The translations under genes were made by a program, and so were the position numbers. DNA of 62,556 bases from Psychrobacter okhotskensis. Its GTDB lineage: Bacteria > Pseudomonadota > Gammaproteobacteria > Pseudomonadales > Moraxellaceae. The notes under the pieces were generated by a model, which saw only the letters and a program-made list of their open reading frames with translations, did no database searches and had not been told where the DNA came from. Below, piece after piece: positions 1-9,877 of this stretch. The number at the start of each line of letters is the position of its first letter. Position 1 is the stretch's first letter. The stretch spans positions 1-62,556 of the forward strand of contig NZ_JABRVQ010000023.1 in the NCBI RefSeq assembly GCF_013248965.1, in the 5' to 3' direction.

Positions 1-114
1 AGCTCATGGTTGCAATCTCACTTTGGCGGTGGATAGTAGCTTTGATGCTAGCGCATCTAGGCCTCTTTTTCACCTGCTCTTTGATATTGCACTTCATGTG
101 TTAATCTAAGAAGT

Positions 115-154
115 AAAAAAGCGCCTATCTCATTAAATGAGATAGGCGCTTTTT
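115..154. terminator. Intrinsic terminator downstream of proS, probably bidirectional
   Basis: A perfect 13-bp stem (121-133 with 137-149, loop TAA) is flanked by an A-run at 115-120 and a T-run at 150-154. It can therefore end transcription from either side. It lies 25 bp past the proS stop codon on the minus strand. Confidence 0.85.
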
Positions 155-178
155 ATGGCACAGTTTTTACGAGTAAAA

Positions 179-1897
179 CTATTTGCCGCTTACTTTTGCT
201 ATTACTTCTTCACGGCTTAGCATCTGCTTTTCTGTCTCACGGCGATTGACGTACTCGTATTTGTCCTCTGCAAGATTGCGATCAGAGACGACGATACGGT
301 GCGGAATACCAATCAATTCAAGATCAGCAAACTTAACGCCTGGACGCTCGTTACGGTCATCGAGTAGCACGTTGATACCTTGAGCCTTTAACTCGTCATA
401 CAGGGCAGTAGCGGTCTGCATGACGGTCTCTTCTTTTGACTTCATCGGTATGATAGCGACTTCAAAAGGTGCAATCGAATCGTCAACGGTCGGCGTTTTT
501 GGCCACATGATACCGTTTTCATCGTTATTCTGTTCGATAGCAGCAGCGATAATACGGCTGACACCAATACCGTAGCAACCCATCATTAGAGTGACTGGCT
601 TGCCATCTTCACCAGATACGGTCGCATTCATCGCTTGCGAGTACTTATCACCGAGCTGGAAGATATGACCCACTTCGATACCGCGTTTGATTTTTAGACT
701 GCCTTTACCATCAGGAGAAGGGTCGCCTTCTTGCACGTTACGCACATCAACAATACGCGTGATACGAGTGTCTCTTGCCCAGTTCATACCGATGGTGTGT
801 TTATTGACTTCATTCGCACCGCAGACAAAATCTGATAGTGCTGCTGCCGAACGATCGACAAACACCGGCATATCTAAATCAACACCTATATAGCCTTTGT
901 GCAGACCTGCGGCTTTTAGCTCTTCATCAGATGCCATGGTCAATGGGACGTTGGCTTCTTCGATTTTCTCCGCTTTGATCGTATTTAATTGATGATCACC
1001 GCGCAGTACGATCGCTATAAGCTGTGGCTCATCATTCTCATCATGACCATGAACGATTAACGTTTTAACCGTAGTGGCTAATGGGACATCCAGATGTTCC
1101 GCAACCATTTTACAACTGGTCATCTCCTCAGTTAACACGTCTTCGCGTTCCATTTTGGGTGGCTGACGCTCAGCAGTGCTTACAGATTCAGCTAGCTCAA
1201 CGTTTGCTGCATAATCGGACGAGTCAGAGAAGGCGATATCATCTTCGCCACTGTCTGCTAAGACATGAAATTCATGCGACGCAAAACCACCGATAGAGCC
1301 AGTGTCTGCTTGTACCGCGCGAAAATCTAAACCCAAACGGGTAAAGATGCGCGTGTAAGCGTCATACATATCATGATAGGTCTTGGCCAATGAGGCCTGA
1401 TCAACATGAAATGAATAGGCATCTTTCATAGTAAATTCGCGTGCGCGCATCACACCAAAGCGTGGACGAATCTCATCACGGAATTTGTTTTGAATTTGAA
1501 AGAAAGTAATCGGTAGCTGTTTATAACTACGTAGCTCGCCTTGCGCAAGATTAGTGATGACTTCTTCATGGGTCGGACCAAGCACAAAGTCGCGATCATG
1601 GCGGTCTTTAAAGCGCAATAGCTCAGGGCCGTAATCATTAAAACGACCGGTCGTTTGCCAGAGTTCTGCTGGCTGAGTCATTGGCATGAGCACTTCTTGC
1701 CCGCCAATATTCTGCATCTCTTCACGAACAATACGTTCGACTTTTTGCAAGACGCGTAGCCCCATGGGCAACCAAATATATAACCCAGAAGCGATTTTAC
1801 GAATAAGACCGGCGCGCACCATTAATTGGCTTGAAGCGATATCGGCATCACTTGGGGTTTCTTTTAGAGTAGCAAACAAAAATTGACTGGCTTTCAT
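179..1897 (-). CDS. proS: Prolyl-tRNA synthetase (bacterial type, with editing domain)
   Basis: Charges tRNA-Pro with proline in the cytoplasm. At 572 residues it matches the usual bacterial ProS length. Class II synthetase motifs are visible: motif 1 near residues 44-62, GPTHEE at 107-112, motif 2 near 138-162 ([10 protein letters not shown]) and motif 3 with GCYGIGVSR near 440-455. The stretch between motifs 2 and 3, about 225-400, corresponds to the YbaK-like editing insertion that removes mischarged alanine. The C-terminal 100 residues are the anticodon-binding domain. It is a single gene ending at the terminator at 115-154. A tRNA-Pro lies 15 kb away in the same window. Confidence 0.97.
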   Translation of the reverse strand: MKASQFLFATLKETPSDADIASSQLMVRAGLIRKIASGLYIWLPMGLRVLQKVERIVREEMQNIGGQEVLMPMTQPAELWQTTGRFNDYGPELLRFKDRHDRDFVLGPTHEEVITNLAQGELRSYKQLPITFFQIQNKFRDEIRPRFGVMRAREFTMKDAYSFHVDQASLAKTYHDMYDAYTRIFTRLGLDFRAVQADTGSIGGFASHEFHVLADSGEDDIAFSDSSDYAANVELAESVSTAERQPPKMEREDVLTEEMTSCKMVAEHLDVPLATTVKTLIVHGHDENDEPQLIAIVLRGDHQLNTIKAEKIEEANVPLTMASDEELKAAGLHKGYIGVDLDMPVFVDRSAAALSDFVCGANEVNKHTIGMNWARDTRITRIVDVRNVQEGDPSPDGKGSLKIKRGIEVGHIFQLGDKYSQAMNATVSGEDGKPVTLMMGCYGIGVSRIIAAAIEQNNDENGIMWPKTPTVDDSIAPFEVAIIPMKSKEETVMQTATALYDELKAQGINVLLDDRNERPGVKFADLELIGIPHRIVVSDRNLAEDKYEYVNRRETEKQMLSREEVIAKVSGK

Positions 1898-2570
1898 AAA
1901 TAAAGCGTAACCTTATCAACGATAAAAAATAAGAAGTAGTAGGATGTTGAGCATGTTGCTGAAAGTCTCAGAACCGCCGCAAGCTTACCTTTATTACTTG
2001 GTAATAGGCTAGGACATTGCCTAGCGAAAGAAGGCTTTCACAAAAAGCACTTTAGTAACCACATCCTGCACACAGCAGGGCGTAGTTGTAGTTGATGCAT
2101 CAATATATCGGGCTATGCAAACACAAATATTCAGACTAAAAGCCTGAAGAATAAATATATGCTGGCATTTTGTTCATGCAATCTGACTATGTTAGGTAAA
2201 GTTTGCCTAAGACGCAATGACTTTTTGTTTTTTCAGAGCGAACATCGTAGAAACAGCTCAGTCTCACCTCAATCATCTGATGATTTACTGATTTTAAAGA
2301 CATTTGTATAAAGATCTCTACTCTTTTTATGTAGGGATATTTGTCAACAATTATGTAGAGGATTGGTAGTTATTACTTGAAGTAATGGTTCAAAAACATC
2401 ATCTAAGTCACACCATATTTACGGACTCTATTCATAAAAAGCTGATTAAGCGAATGATCAAACACAGTTTCTAGAAGAGGCTTTTATATAAGACGTGTCC
2501 ATAAATAAAGCTTTTGATAAACATATGATAAAACTCTAACAATAAACGATGAAACCTTAAGGTGGCTTAA
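1898..2570. other. Long divergent intergenic region with a chain of small hairpins
   Basis: No convincing protein gene is seen in these 673 bases between divergent proS and the DUF4230 gene. Three short hairpins follow each other at about 1985-2039 (TTACC/GGTAA, GCTAGG/CCTAGC, GAAAG/CTTTC). They could be part of a proS leader transcript or a small RNA. The rest is AT-rich and holds the promoters of both flanking genes. No clean consensus promoter was identified. Confidence 0.4.
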
Positions 2571-3314
2571 ATGATCAATCCTGATAAACGTTCTTCTGCC
2601 AGCAATAACACCACTGCTCAGCCAGTAAAAAAGCCCATTGCTCTGATGTCGTGGCTGGTATTACTTATTGGTCTGGCCGCCATCGTTTTTGCGATTTATA
2701 CTGTGCAAAATCTGAATAAAGAGGCGCCAATAGAGACCATTACTCGTGAGGGTGTGGTCACGCAAATCCAGCAGCTCAATCGGCTACAAACGGTCGCCTT
2801 TAGTGTAGATACCGTTATCACAAGCGAGCGCCCAGGGAGTTGGATGAAACTTTGGCAAGATGAACAAAAAGGGTTGTTTATCGCCCGCGGCCGCGTAGAA
2901 GCAGGGATTGATTTGAGCGACTTGACGCCTGAAATGGTGCAAGTGGTTCAACCTGATATTGAGATAGATGAAGCAAAGCAGGCCGATGTTAATACGCCAG
3001 TCTCAATGATGCCGCAGATTAATATTACCTTACCACCGTCAGAGATATTCTCTGTCTATCTAGACGACATCGAGATTTATGACTGGCAGACGGGCGCTTT
3101 TGGCATGATGCAAGTGGATCCTAAAATCTGGGAGCAAGCGCAAAGTATGGCAAAAAAAGAAGTGCTTGAGCGTGCTTGTCGCGGCGATGTCATGAACATG
3201 GCACTAAAAAACGCCCAGACCCAACTACAACAGCTGTTTGCGTTGACAGGAGCTGTGGTCACGGTCACCACGCAGGGCGCAGGGGCGTGCCAATTGCCAA
3301 CAAGTACGTCGTAG
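2571..3314 (+). CDS. DUF4230 family membrane-anchored protein
   Basis: A 247-residue protein with a hydrophilic N-terminus and one transmembrane helix at about 25-46 (MSWLVLLIGLAAIVFAIYTV). A periplasmic domain follows with the pattern ITREGVVTQIQQLNRLQTVAF, typical of DUF4230 proteins; their function is unknown. The ATG is preceded by AAGGTGG at good spacing. It stands alone between proS and a repeat-bearing spacer. The family call rests on recalled similarity; topology is inferred from hydrophobicity. Confidence 0.7.
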   Translation: MINPDKRSSASNNTTAQPVKKPIALMSWLVLLIGLAAIVFAIYTVQNLNKEAPIETITREGVVTQIQQLNRLQTVAFSVDTVITSERPGSWMKLWQDEQKGLFIARGRVEAGIDLSDLTPEMVQVVQPDIEIDEAKQADVNTPVSMMPQINITLPPSEIFSVYLDDIEIYDWQTGAFGMMQVDPKIWEQAQSMAKKEVLERACRGDVMNMALKNAQTQLQQLFALTGAVVTVTTQGAGACQLPTSTS

Positions 3315-3540
3315 ATTTAGAGACCTAAATGCTTATTGAGGGCTCTAATCAGGGTGTATCTTCATTTTTAGCCTGCTTAGTTGCTTCTATTCAGATTTAG
3401 CACACGCCCTAACATTTTTAGTTCAAAATTATCGATAACCACGCTATCATAGTGGTATATAATGAATCTATTCTAAAAAAAGAATAAAGTACTGCTGAAA
3501 CTGATTTTTCAAAGCCTACGTCTAAATTGCACATAGCAGA
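3315..3540. other. Intergenic spacer with a possible decayed repeat end
   Basis: No gene is seen. Around 3352-3416 there are two short blocks, CAGGGTGTATC and CACACGCCCTAA, in inverted orientation. They resemble the ends of the 176-bp element that follows at 3541-3716, so this may be a shortened, decayed relative. The similarity is weak. Confidence 0.3.
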
Positions 3541-3716
3541 CTAGGGCGTGTCATCAATTAGCACATGAATACATTTAGTGGTCTTAAAATGGCTAAATTT
3601 TGCCAAGTATCGTCAGAAATCTTGTCAATATGTTCATATTTACGGTAATTTCTTCCTTGTTTGGCTGCAATTTGCCTCACTCTACGCCTCACAATCTAAA
3701 TGATGACATGCCCTAG
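3541..3716. repeat. 176-bp MITE-like element, copy 1
   Basis: The left end starts CTAGGGCGTGTCATCAATTA and the right end is the near-perfect inverse (CTAAATGATGACATGCCCTAG read on this strand), 19 of 21 positions matching. There is no room for a transposase. A second element with exactly the same length, related ends and shared internal blocks (ATGGCTAAAT, GCCAA, ATCGTCA) lies at 43430-43605. This fits a non-autonomous miniature inverted-repeat element moved by a transposase elsewhere. The parent IS is not visible here. Confidence 0.75.
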
Positions 3717-3783
3717 AAAAATTTATACCAGTCTTATAAATATTGATGATAAGAAAGCTCATATAATATAAGAGGTAATGCAT

Positions 3784-4008
3784 ATGACAATTTTCAATAA
3801 TCAACCTGCTACTAATGATAAGCGCGATAAATTAAATAAAAACCTCAAGCTAACAGAAAGACTTTCGTTTGCGACATGGATATTGTTAATTATTAGCTTC
3901 ACCTTATTAGCATTTGCTTTATATAGCATCCTAACAAAAACATTAGAGACGCCCAATAACACTCACAATGTTGATGTTCCGGAAAGCACTATGACGGAAG
4001 TTAAGTAG
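3784..4008 (+). CDS. Small single-pass membrane protein, function unknown
   Basis: About 74 residues. A charged N-terminal 30 residues precede one strong transmembrane helix (about 27-48, FATWILLIISFTLLAFALY) and a short polar tail. I chose the ATG at 3784 because GAGG at 3772-3775 is 8 bases upstream; the in-frame ATG at 3778 is too close to it. A TATAAT box at 3763-3768 may belong to its promoter. No family is recognised. It could be a real small protein or a conserved Psychrobacter orphan. Confidence 0.5.
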   Translation: MTIFNNQPATNDKRDKLNKNLKLTERLSFATWILLIISFTLLAFALYSILTKTLETPNNTHNVDVPESTMTEVK

Positions 4009-4088
4009 CGAAACGGCTAATGGTTATGATTCTTTTACCTAATAGACCTTATTCTATGAATATTGGTCTCCTTATGACGGCCTAATCT

Positions 4089-5732
4089 TTATTTTTTAAA
4101 TTCAGCAATCGCCAGTTGCCGTACCGCTTTGTGTTCGACCATCGGGACTGGGTAATCTAGCTTCGCAAACATACCGTCGGTGTTGATTGCTTTACGCAGT
4201 TTCTCTTCGCTATGCAAGATGCTGGCAGGCATATCCTTTAATTCAGGTAACCATTCCTTTATGAATTCCCCATCAGGGTCATGAGTTTTGGCTTGGCTAA
4301 AGGGATTCATAATACGGAAGTAGGGCGCAGAGTCCGTACCGGTCGAGGCGCTCCATTGCCAGCCACCATTATTTGAGGCAAAGTCACCGTCTATTAGCTG
4401 CTGCATAAAATAAAGCTCGCCTAAGCGCCAATCAATCAGTAAGTCCTTGGTCAAAAACATCGCGGTGACCATGCGTAAGCGATTGTGCATAAAGCCCGTC
4501 GCATTTAAGCAACGCATCGCGGCATCGACTAAAGGCACGCCAGTCCTACCTGTACACCACGCATCAAAATCATCCTCATTGTATGACCAATTAATCTTAA
4601 TGTCGGTCTCGTGTTTATAAGCCTGATGCTGAATAAGCTCTGGTTTATCCGCTAAGACATGGCGATAAAAGTCTCGCCATGCCAGCTCACTGATCCAGCG
4701 ATTGATGTCTTCATTGTCACCATTATTACCATGCAATTGTTCTTGTTCTTGTTCTTGTGCTTTAGCTGCTTGCAAATAGCAAAGTCTGGGACTGATGGCC
4801 CCAATTGTCAGATACGCTGACAACTGACTGGTGGCATGTAAGCTTGGCACATCGCGGCTCACATCATAGTTATGAATATCATCTGCAACGAATTGATCCA
4901 AGCGGTGACAAGCGGCCACTTCCCCAGCAGGATAGGCAGCACGTGCGTTAGTAAGCTGTGCCTCGCTATCAATATGACTGAGCTGGGTATTATTTGCTAA
5001 TGACTGTTGATAATCTTTAACCACTTTTTGGCTTAATGCTTCTATCGTGTTGGCAGTATTGACGGTCTGTTTCGATATTTTTAAAGTAGCGTTATCACTA
5101 TTGATTGCTAAAGCTTTATGCAGTTGTATGTTGCTAACTTCCAAGGTATGCCGCCATTTTTTATAAAATGGCGTAAATACTTGATACATACTGTCGTCAT
5201 TGGTAGTGATGCTTTTCGGTGGTAAAATACATTGATCATGCCAGCGTATAAACTCGATGTCACTTTTTGCAAGCAGCTGGCTCAATTGTGCGTCGCGCTC
5301 AATCTCATTGCCCTCATATTCATGATTGGCCATGACGCAGCTAATATTATTGGCTGCACATAAGGCGTCTAATGAATCCACACAATCAGAGAAACTATCG
5401 CAAACCTGTACATGCAAGGTGATATTTAACTGTTTGTGCAAGTCATTTGCCAATATTGGCAAGGTACGGGCGATATGATCGAGTTGAACCAAGGACATGT
5501 CGTGCGTTTGCCATTGCTCAGGGGTGAGGAAGAACACAGCGCTTACTGATGCGTCATTATCACGGGCACGCTCACAAAGCGCTGCTAAAGCGGTGTTGTC
5601 ATGTAGGCGTAGATCACGGCGAAACCACATCAAATAATGGGCAGAGGTTAGGCTGGTATTATCATCGTTGCTATTATTATTGCTATCGTTGTCATCAATG
5701 GTAGTGGTAGTTGCCGACGCAGTGTTAGACAT
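4089..5732 (-). CDS. phrB: Deoxyribodipyrimidine photolyase (CPD photolyase)
   Basis: Repairs cyclobutane pyrimidine dimers in DNA using blue light and FAD. After an unusual 30-residue N-terminal leader rich in Asn, Asp and Thr comes the N-terminal antenna-binding Rossmann domain (MWFRRDLRLHDNTALAAL). The C-terminal FAD-binding domain contains the family signature TGRTGVPLVDAAMRCL and the GGWQWSASTGTDSAPYFR block. It has 547 residues; the E. coli enzyme is about 470, and the leader explains part of the excess. GAGGA lies 8 bases before the chosen ATG, so the leader is probably translated. It is divergent from trpF. Confidence 0.93.
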   Translation of the reverse strand: MSNTASATTTTIDDNDSNNNSNDDNTSLTSAHYLMWFRRDLRLHDNTALAALCERARDNDASVSAVFFLTPEQWQTHDMSLVQLDHIARTLPILANDLHKQLNITLHVQVCDSFSDCVDSLDALCAANNISCVMANHEYEGNEIERDAQLSQLLAKSDIEFIRWHDQCILPPKSITTNDDSMYQVFTPFYKKWRHTLEVSNIQLHKALAINSDNATLKISKQTVNTANTIEALSQKVVKDYQQSLANNTQLSHIDSEAQLTNARAAYPAGEVAACHRLDQFVADDIHNYDVSRDVPSLHATSQLSAYLTIGAISPRLCYLQAAKAQEQEQEQLHGNNGDNEDINRWISELAWRDFYRHVLADKPELIQHQAYKHETDIKINWSYNEDDFDAWCTGRTGVPLVDAAMRCLNATGFMHNRLRMVTAMFLTKDLLIDWRLGELYFMQQLIDGDFASNNGGWQWSASTGTDSAPYFRIMNPFSQAKTHDPDGEFIKEWLPELKDMPASILHSEEKLRKAINTDGMFAKLDYPVPMVEHKAVRQLAIAEFKK

Positions 5733-5903
5733 TAAGTATCCTCATATTAATCAATCGCAATCATAAACAAAACTATGAATAAAAGTATGCTAGGATAAGT
5801 TTTTGGATGCAATTGATTTACTCATTGAGTAACAAATCCTCATCATTTTATGCTTAATCGCTATGACAGCCAATCTATGGCTGCTGTATTTTAAGGTCAC
5901 ACC

Positions 5904-6575
5904 ATGCACGTGAAGTTTTGCGGGTTTACCGACGTAGCTGATATTCATACTGCCACCCAATTGGGTGTCGATGCGGTCGGCTTGGTATTTTATCCGCCCA
6001 GTCCACGTGCTGTGACCATGGAACAAGCCCAAACCTTAAGCATCGCCGTTCCTGCCTTTGTCAGCGTCGTCGCCTTGGTGGTTAATATGTCACACGAAGA
6101 GTTGGTTGAACTGGCGAACCATGTTGCATTTGATATCATTCAATTCCACGGTGATGAAAGCCCTGAGCAGTGCCAACAACTGGCAAATGCGGTCAATAAA
6201 CGCTGGATAAAAGCCTTACGCATCAATGCGGAGAAAGATACCCTTGCTAGCGTAAGCGCGCGTATTGATAGCTTTGCAGCGGCAGGGGCGAGTAGTATTT
6301 TGCTCGATGCTTATCATCAGCATAAATATGGTGGTACAGGCGCGCGCTTTGATTGGAGCCTTATTCCTCACCATAGCTCGTTACCGATTGTCTTAGCGGG
6401 CGGTCTTGATGCTCAAAACGTCGCTGCGACGACAGAGTTACCCATTTACGCTGTTGATGTCAGCGGTGGTATCGAGGCGGCTAAAGGCAAAAAAGATGCT
6501 GCCAAAATGCGCGCCTTTATGAAAGCGGTCAAACGCGATCGATGGCAAAGCGTGACGGTCACTGACGCCATCTAA
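5904..6575 (+). CDS. trpF: Phosphoribosylanthranilate isomerase
   Basis: Third enzymatic step of tryptophan synthesis from anthranilate: converts PRA to CdRP. A single TIM-barrel domain of 223 residues, the usual stand-alone TrpF size. The catalytic cysteine is in VKFCGFTD (Cys6) and the catalytic aspartate is in LLDAYHQHKYGGTG. The C-terminal phosphate-binding loop reads AGGLDAQN and VDVSGGIE. AAGG at 5893-5896 supports the start. It is the first gene of the trpF-trpB-(insert)-trpA cluster. trpC, trpD and trpE are not in the window. Confidence 0.96.
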   Translation: MHVKFCGFTDVADIHTATQLGVDAVGLVFYPPSPRAVTMEQAQTLSIAVPAFVSVVALVVNMSHEELVELANHVAFDIIQFHGDESPEQCQQLANAVNKRWIKALRINAEKDTLASVSARIDSFAAAGASSILLDAYHQHKYGGTGARFDWSLIPHHSSLPIVLAGGLDAQNVAATTELPIYAVDVSGGIEAAKGKKDAAKMRAFMKAVKRDRWQSVTVTDAI

Positions 6576-6695
6576 GCGATTCATAAAGCACCTTTATCCT
6601 TATTTGGTCGTTATTCCGATTTTCTGCTCAAATCTTATTTTTTCGTTCTCCACTATTTATATTAAAAAATACCACTTATTACAGTAGGAATTATC

Positions 6696-7970
6696 ATGAG
6701 TCATGTCGCTAACAAAGATTTATCAGCCACGGCACAAGCCGTCAATACTTTTACCAATCCAGCTGATGTGCAAGACTTCAATCAGTATCCCGATGCTCGT
6801 GGGCACTTTGGTGTGCATGGCGGTCGTTTTGTTTCTGAAACATTGATGGCAGCACTAGAAGAGCTAGAAGCGTTATATACCAAAGTCAAAGCCGATCCTG
6901 CATTCTGGGAAGAGTACCATAACGATTTGGTCAATTACGTCGGTCGCCCAACACCGCTTTATCATGCCAAGCGTCTCAGTGATGAGATTGGTGGTGCGCA
7001 AATTTACTTTAAGCGTGAAGACCTTAACCATACTGGTGCGCATAAGGTAAATAACACTATTGGTCAGGCACTGCTTGCCAAGATGAGCGGCAAACAACGT
7101 ATCATCGCTGAGACGGGCGCAGGGCAACATGGCGTAGCGACGGCGACGATTGCCGCACGTTTAGGGTTAGAATGTATCGTCTATATGGGTGCTGATGATG
7201 TCGAACGCCAAAAGATGAACGTCTACCGTATGCGTTTATTGGGTGCGACGGTGGTGCCAGTCACTTCTGGCTCACGTACCCTTAAAGATGCGATGAATGA
7301 AGCGATGCGTGATTGGGTTACCAATGTCGATAGCACTTATTACATTATCGGTACGGTCGCTGGTCCGCATCCTTATCCGCTACTCGTGCGTGATTTTCAA
7401 GCGATTATCGGTAAAGAAGCACGTATTCAGCATTTGCAAATAACTGGTAAATTACCTGATGCCTTGGTCGCTTGTGTCGGCGGTGGCTCAAATGCGATTG
7501 GTTTGTTCTTTGATTTCTTAAATGATACTGATGTCAAAATGTATGGTGTCGAAGCGACAGGTGATGGTATCGAAACGGGTCGTCATTCAGCGCCACTTGC
7601 TGCTGGTCGTATTGGCGTATTGCACGGCAATCGTACTTATCTAATGGCAGATGATGACGGACAGATTCAAGAGACGCATTCTATCTCTGCGGGTCTTGAT
7701 TACCCTGGCGTTGGTCCTGAGCACAGCTTCTTAAAAGATATGAAACGTGTTGAATATGTAGGCTGTACCGATAAAGAATCGCTAGAAGGTTTCCATGAAG
7801 TGACGCGTAAAGAAGGCATCATCCCTGCGCTTGAGTCTGCTCATGCCGTTGCTTATGCGCTAAAGCTGGCTAAAACTATGACCCCTGATCAAACCATCAT
7901 TGTGAATATGTCGGGTCGCGGTGATAAAGATTTGCATTCAGTGATGAAAGCGGAAGGAATTGAGTTGTAA
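6696..7970 (+). CDS. trpB: Tryptophan synthase beta chain
   Basis: PLP enzyme that condenses indole with serine to give tryptophan; it works as an alpha2-beta2 complex with TrpA. 424 residues, slightly longer than E. coli TrpB because of an N-terminal extension before [15 protein letters not shown]. The PLP lysine is Lys117 in HTGAHKVNN. The phosphate-binding glycine loop GGGSNAIG is present near residue 260. AGGA precedes the ATG. trpA would normally follow directly, but here another gene intervenes. Confidence 0.98.
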   Translation: MSHVANKDLSATAQAVNTFTNPADVQDFNQYPDARGHFGVHGGRFVSETLMAALEELEALYTKVKADPAFWEEYHNDLVNYVGRPTPLYHAKRLSDEIGGAQIYFKREDLNHTGAHKVNNTIGQALLAKMSGKQRIIAETGAGQHGVATATIAARLGLECIVYMGADDVERQKMNVYRMRLLGATVVPVTSGSRTLKDAMNEAMRDWVTNVDSTYYIIGTVAGPHPYPLLVRDFQAIIGKEARIQHLQITGKLPDALVACVGGGSNAIGLFFDFLNDTDVKMYGVEATGDGIETGRHSAPLAAGRIGVLHGNRTYLMADDDGQIQETHSISAGLDYPGVGPEHSFLKDMKRVEYVGCTDKESLEGFHEVTRKEGIIPALESAHAVAYALKLAKTMTPDQTIIVNMSGRGDKDLHSVMKAEGIEL

Positions 7971-7982
7971 AAGGACGTTTTT

Positions 7983-8726
7983 TTGAAGACAGATATGGTG
8001 GACTTAGTAAACTTAATAAACCATAGGTTTATTGAGTTTACAAGGGAGCAGGTATTTTCTAAAGAAACCGATGACTTTCTAGGCTTTGCTCAACAAAAAT
8101 TTAAGCTAAATTCGAAAAATGATTGGAACGAAATTATTGCTTCTGAGGATATTTTAGAAGACTCTAATGAAGCCTTAAAAAGTTTTTTGAAGTTTGGTTT
8201 ATCAGGTCCTACCAAATATAATGATTTGGGTGAGAAGTATCTGAGATTATATGGAGTTTTGAATGCTGTTTACCAACAGCAACAAGCTATTCTACATATA
8301 TTTAAGCTATTCAATTGTCCAAATCCAAAATTTATAAAACAAGAATTCAATAATTTAACTATAACGCAAGCTCGTCATAAGCTAGGTGCTCATAGTATTA
8401 ATTATACTATCCAAGGTGATTCTGAGACTGAAATGTTTGTACCTGTTAGATTACAGTTCGATGATTATGAGCTGACATATTTTAACCCTAAAAATGACGA
8501 AAGTAATAATATTGACTTTAAGTTAACTATTGAAGAGCATAGCAAACTAATCTGTAAGACTTATTTATTGATAGCTAATAAAGTTATTAAGACAGTCTAC
8601 AAGGGTAATATCAGTAAGCAGGAACAGGTATTATCTGGTTTCAATAATCTAGAAAAGGTTATGAATGGAGCATGGTTAGTACAAGGTCAAAATGGCGACA
8701 CTATTATCAATATAAAATTTAAATAA
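7983..8726 (+). CDS. HEPN-like protein inserted between trpB and trpA
   Basis: A 247-residue, mainly helical protein whose AT-rich codon use differs clearly from the flanking trp genes. Residues 83-110 (EKYLRLYGVLNAVYQQQQ) followed by Arg131-His137 (RHKLGAH) give the R-polar-X4-H pattern, an RX4-6H motif typical of HEPN RNases and related toxin or abortive-infection proteins. The last 60 residues look beta-rich. The start is probably TTG at 7983, since AAGGA at 7971-7975 is 7 bases upstream; ATG at 7995 is the alternative. It lies 12 bases after trpB and 38 before trpA, so it should be co-transcribed. The HEPN call rests on the motif only; no partner antitoxin gene is adjacent. Confidence 0.6.
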   Translation: MKTDMVDLVNLINHRFIEFTREQVFSKETDDFLGFAQQKFKLNSKNDWNEIIASEDILEDSNEALKSFLKFGLSGPTKYNDLGEKYLRLYGVLNAVYQQQQAILHIFKLFNCPNPKFIKQEFNNLTITQARHKLGAHSINYTIQGDSETEMFVPVRLQFDDYELTYFNPKNDESNNIDFKLTIEEHSKLICKTYLLIANKVIKTVYKGNISKQEQVLSGFNNLEKVMNGAWLVQGQNGDTIINIKFK

Positions 8727-8764
8727 TAACTTGTCTGAAGAGATAGATAACTAAAGAGAACACT

Positions 8765-9589
8765 ATGACCCGAATTGAAAGCATTTTTAAAACGTTAAAA
8801 GCACAGAATAAAAAAGCCCTGATTCCGTATGTCATGGCAGGCGACCCCAATCCTAGCAGCACCGTTGGTTTGCTTCATGACTTAGTCAAGCATGGCGCAG
8901 ATATGATTGAGTTGGGCTTACCATTCTCTGATCCGATGGCAGATGGTCCGACGGTTGCTTTAGCAGGCGAGCGCGCTTTAGCAGCAGGAACGAGTACGCG
9001 TGATGCGCTAAAAATGGTGGCTGAGTTTCGTCAGCAAGACAGCCAAACCCCAATCATTTTGATGGGCTATCTCAATCCCGTTGAAATCATCGGTTATGAC
9101 AACTTTGTCGCATTATGCGAGCAGTGCGGCGTCGATGGTATTTTGATGGTTGATTTGCCACCAGCAGAGGCGGGCAGCTTCACCCAGCATTTGACTGACA
9201 ACTCGATGAATGAGATTTTCTTATTATCGCCGACCACTTTGCCGGAGCGCCGCGAGCAAGTATTGACCCATTGTGGCGGCTATATTTATTACGTTTCGCT
9301 AAAAGGCGTCACCGGTTCAGCAACGCTCGATACAAATGATGTAGCGACTCAAGTGCAAGCGATTAAAGCCGAGACCGATTTGCCAGTATGCGTGGGTTTT
9401 GGTATTCGTGATGCGGCATCTGCCAAAGCAATCGGTGAGCATGCCGATGGTATTATTGTCGGTAGTGCGTTGGTGCAAAACTTTGCCGATATAGATGCAA
9501 GTGATGCGACTGCTGTTGCGGCGGCTCAGCAAAAAATCATGGCTAAGATGGACGAGCTACGCGGCGCGTTGGATAGCTTGAGCGCTTAG
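8765..9589 (+). CDS. trpA: Tryptophan synthase alpha chain
   Basis: Cleaves indole-3-glycerol phosphate to indole, which is channelled to TrpB. TIM barrel of 274 residues, close to the usual 268. Catalytic Glu49 and Asp60 fall in IELGLPFSDPMADG at the same numbers as in E. coli TrpA. The C-terminal phosphate site reads GFGIRDAASA and GIIVGSALV. It has its own weak Shine-Dalgarno (AAAGAG) after the inserted gene, so expression may depend on read-through of the insert. Confidence 0.97.
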   Translation: MTRIESIFKTLKAQNKKALIPYVMAGDPNPSSTVGLLHDLVKHGADMIELGLPFSDPMADGPTVALAGERALAAGTSTRDALKMVAEFRQQDSQTPIILMGYLNPVEIIGYDNFVALCEQCGVDGILMVDLPPAEAGSFTQHLTDNSMNEIFLLSPTTLPERREQVLTHCGGYIYYVSLKGVTGSATLDTNDVATQVQAIKAETDLPVCVGFGIRDAASAKAIGEHADGIIVGSALVQNFADIDASDATAVAAAQQKIMAKMDELRGALDSLSA

Positions 9590-9798
9590 ATTTATATAGT
9601 GATTGCCTGATATACTGATCGCTTATAAAAATTATCAGTAGAGTGAATCGTGGACTTGATTCGCGAAATGAACGTATTTAGCGTCGCTATCCATCCAATA
9701 TCTATCATTTAACATCTGCTATCAATACTGTATGGGTTTTATGGTCTTAACTTGAGAAATGGTCAATAGCGTAGCCACCTTAATTTACGGTTTATAAA

Positions 9799-9849
9799 GA
9801 CTTATTATTTATGAGCGCTTAGTGTTTATAAGCACTTAGTATTTATAAA
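9799..9849. repeat. 17-bp tandem repeat, about three units
   Basis: GCGCTTAGTGTTTATAA (9816-9832) is followed directly by GCACTTAGTATTTATAA (9833-9849), two mismatches. A more degenerate unit precedes them at 9799-9815. It lies just upstream of the accD promoter palindrome. Confidence 0.6.
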
Positions 9850-9877
9850 CACAAAGTTAAATGACTTTGCTAAATTT

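Noticed and set aside
8765..9589. trpA as a disrupted operon remnant
   Set aside because: Full length with Glu49 and Asp60 intact; it is functional despite the upstream insertion.
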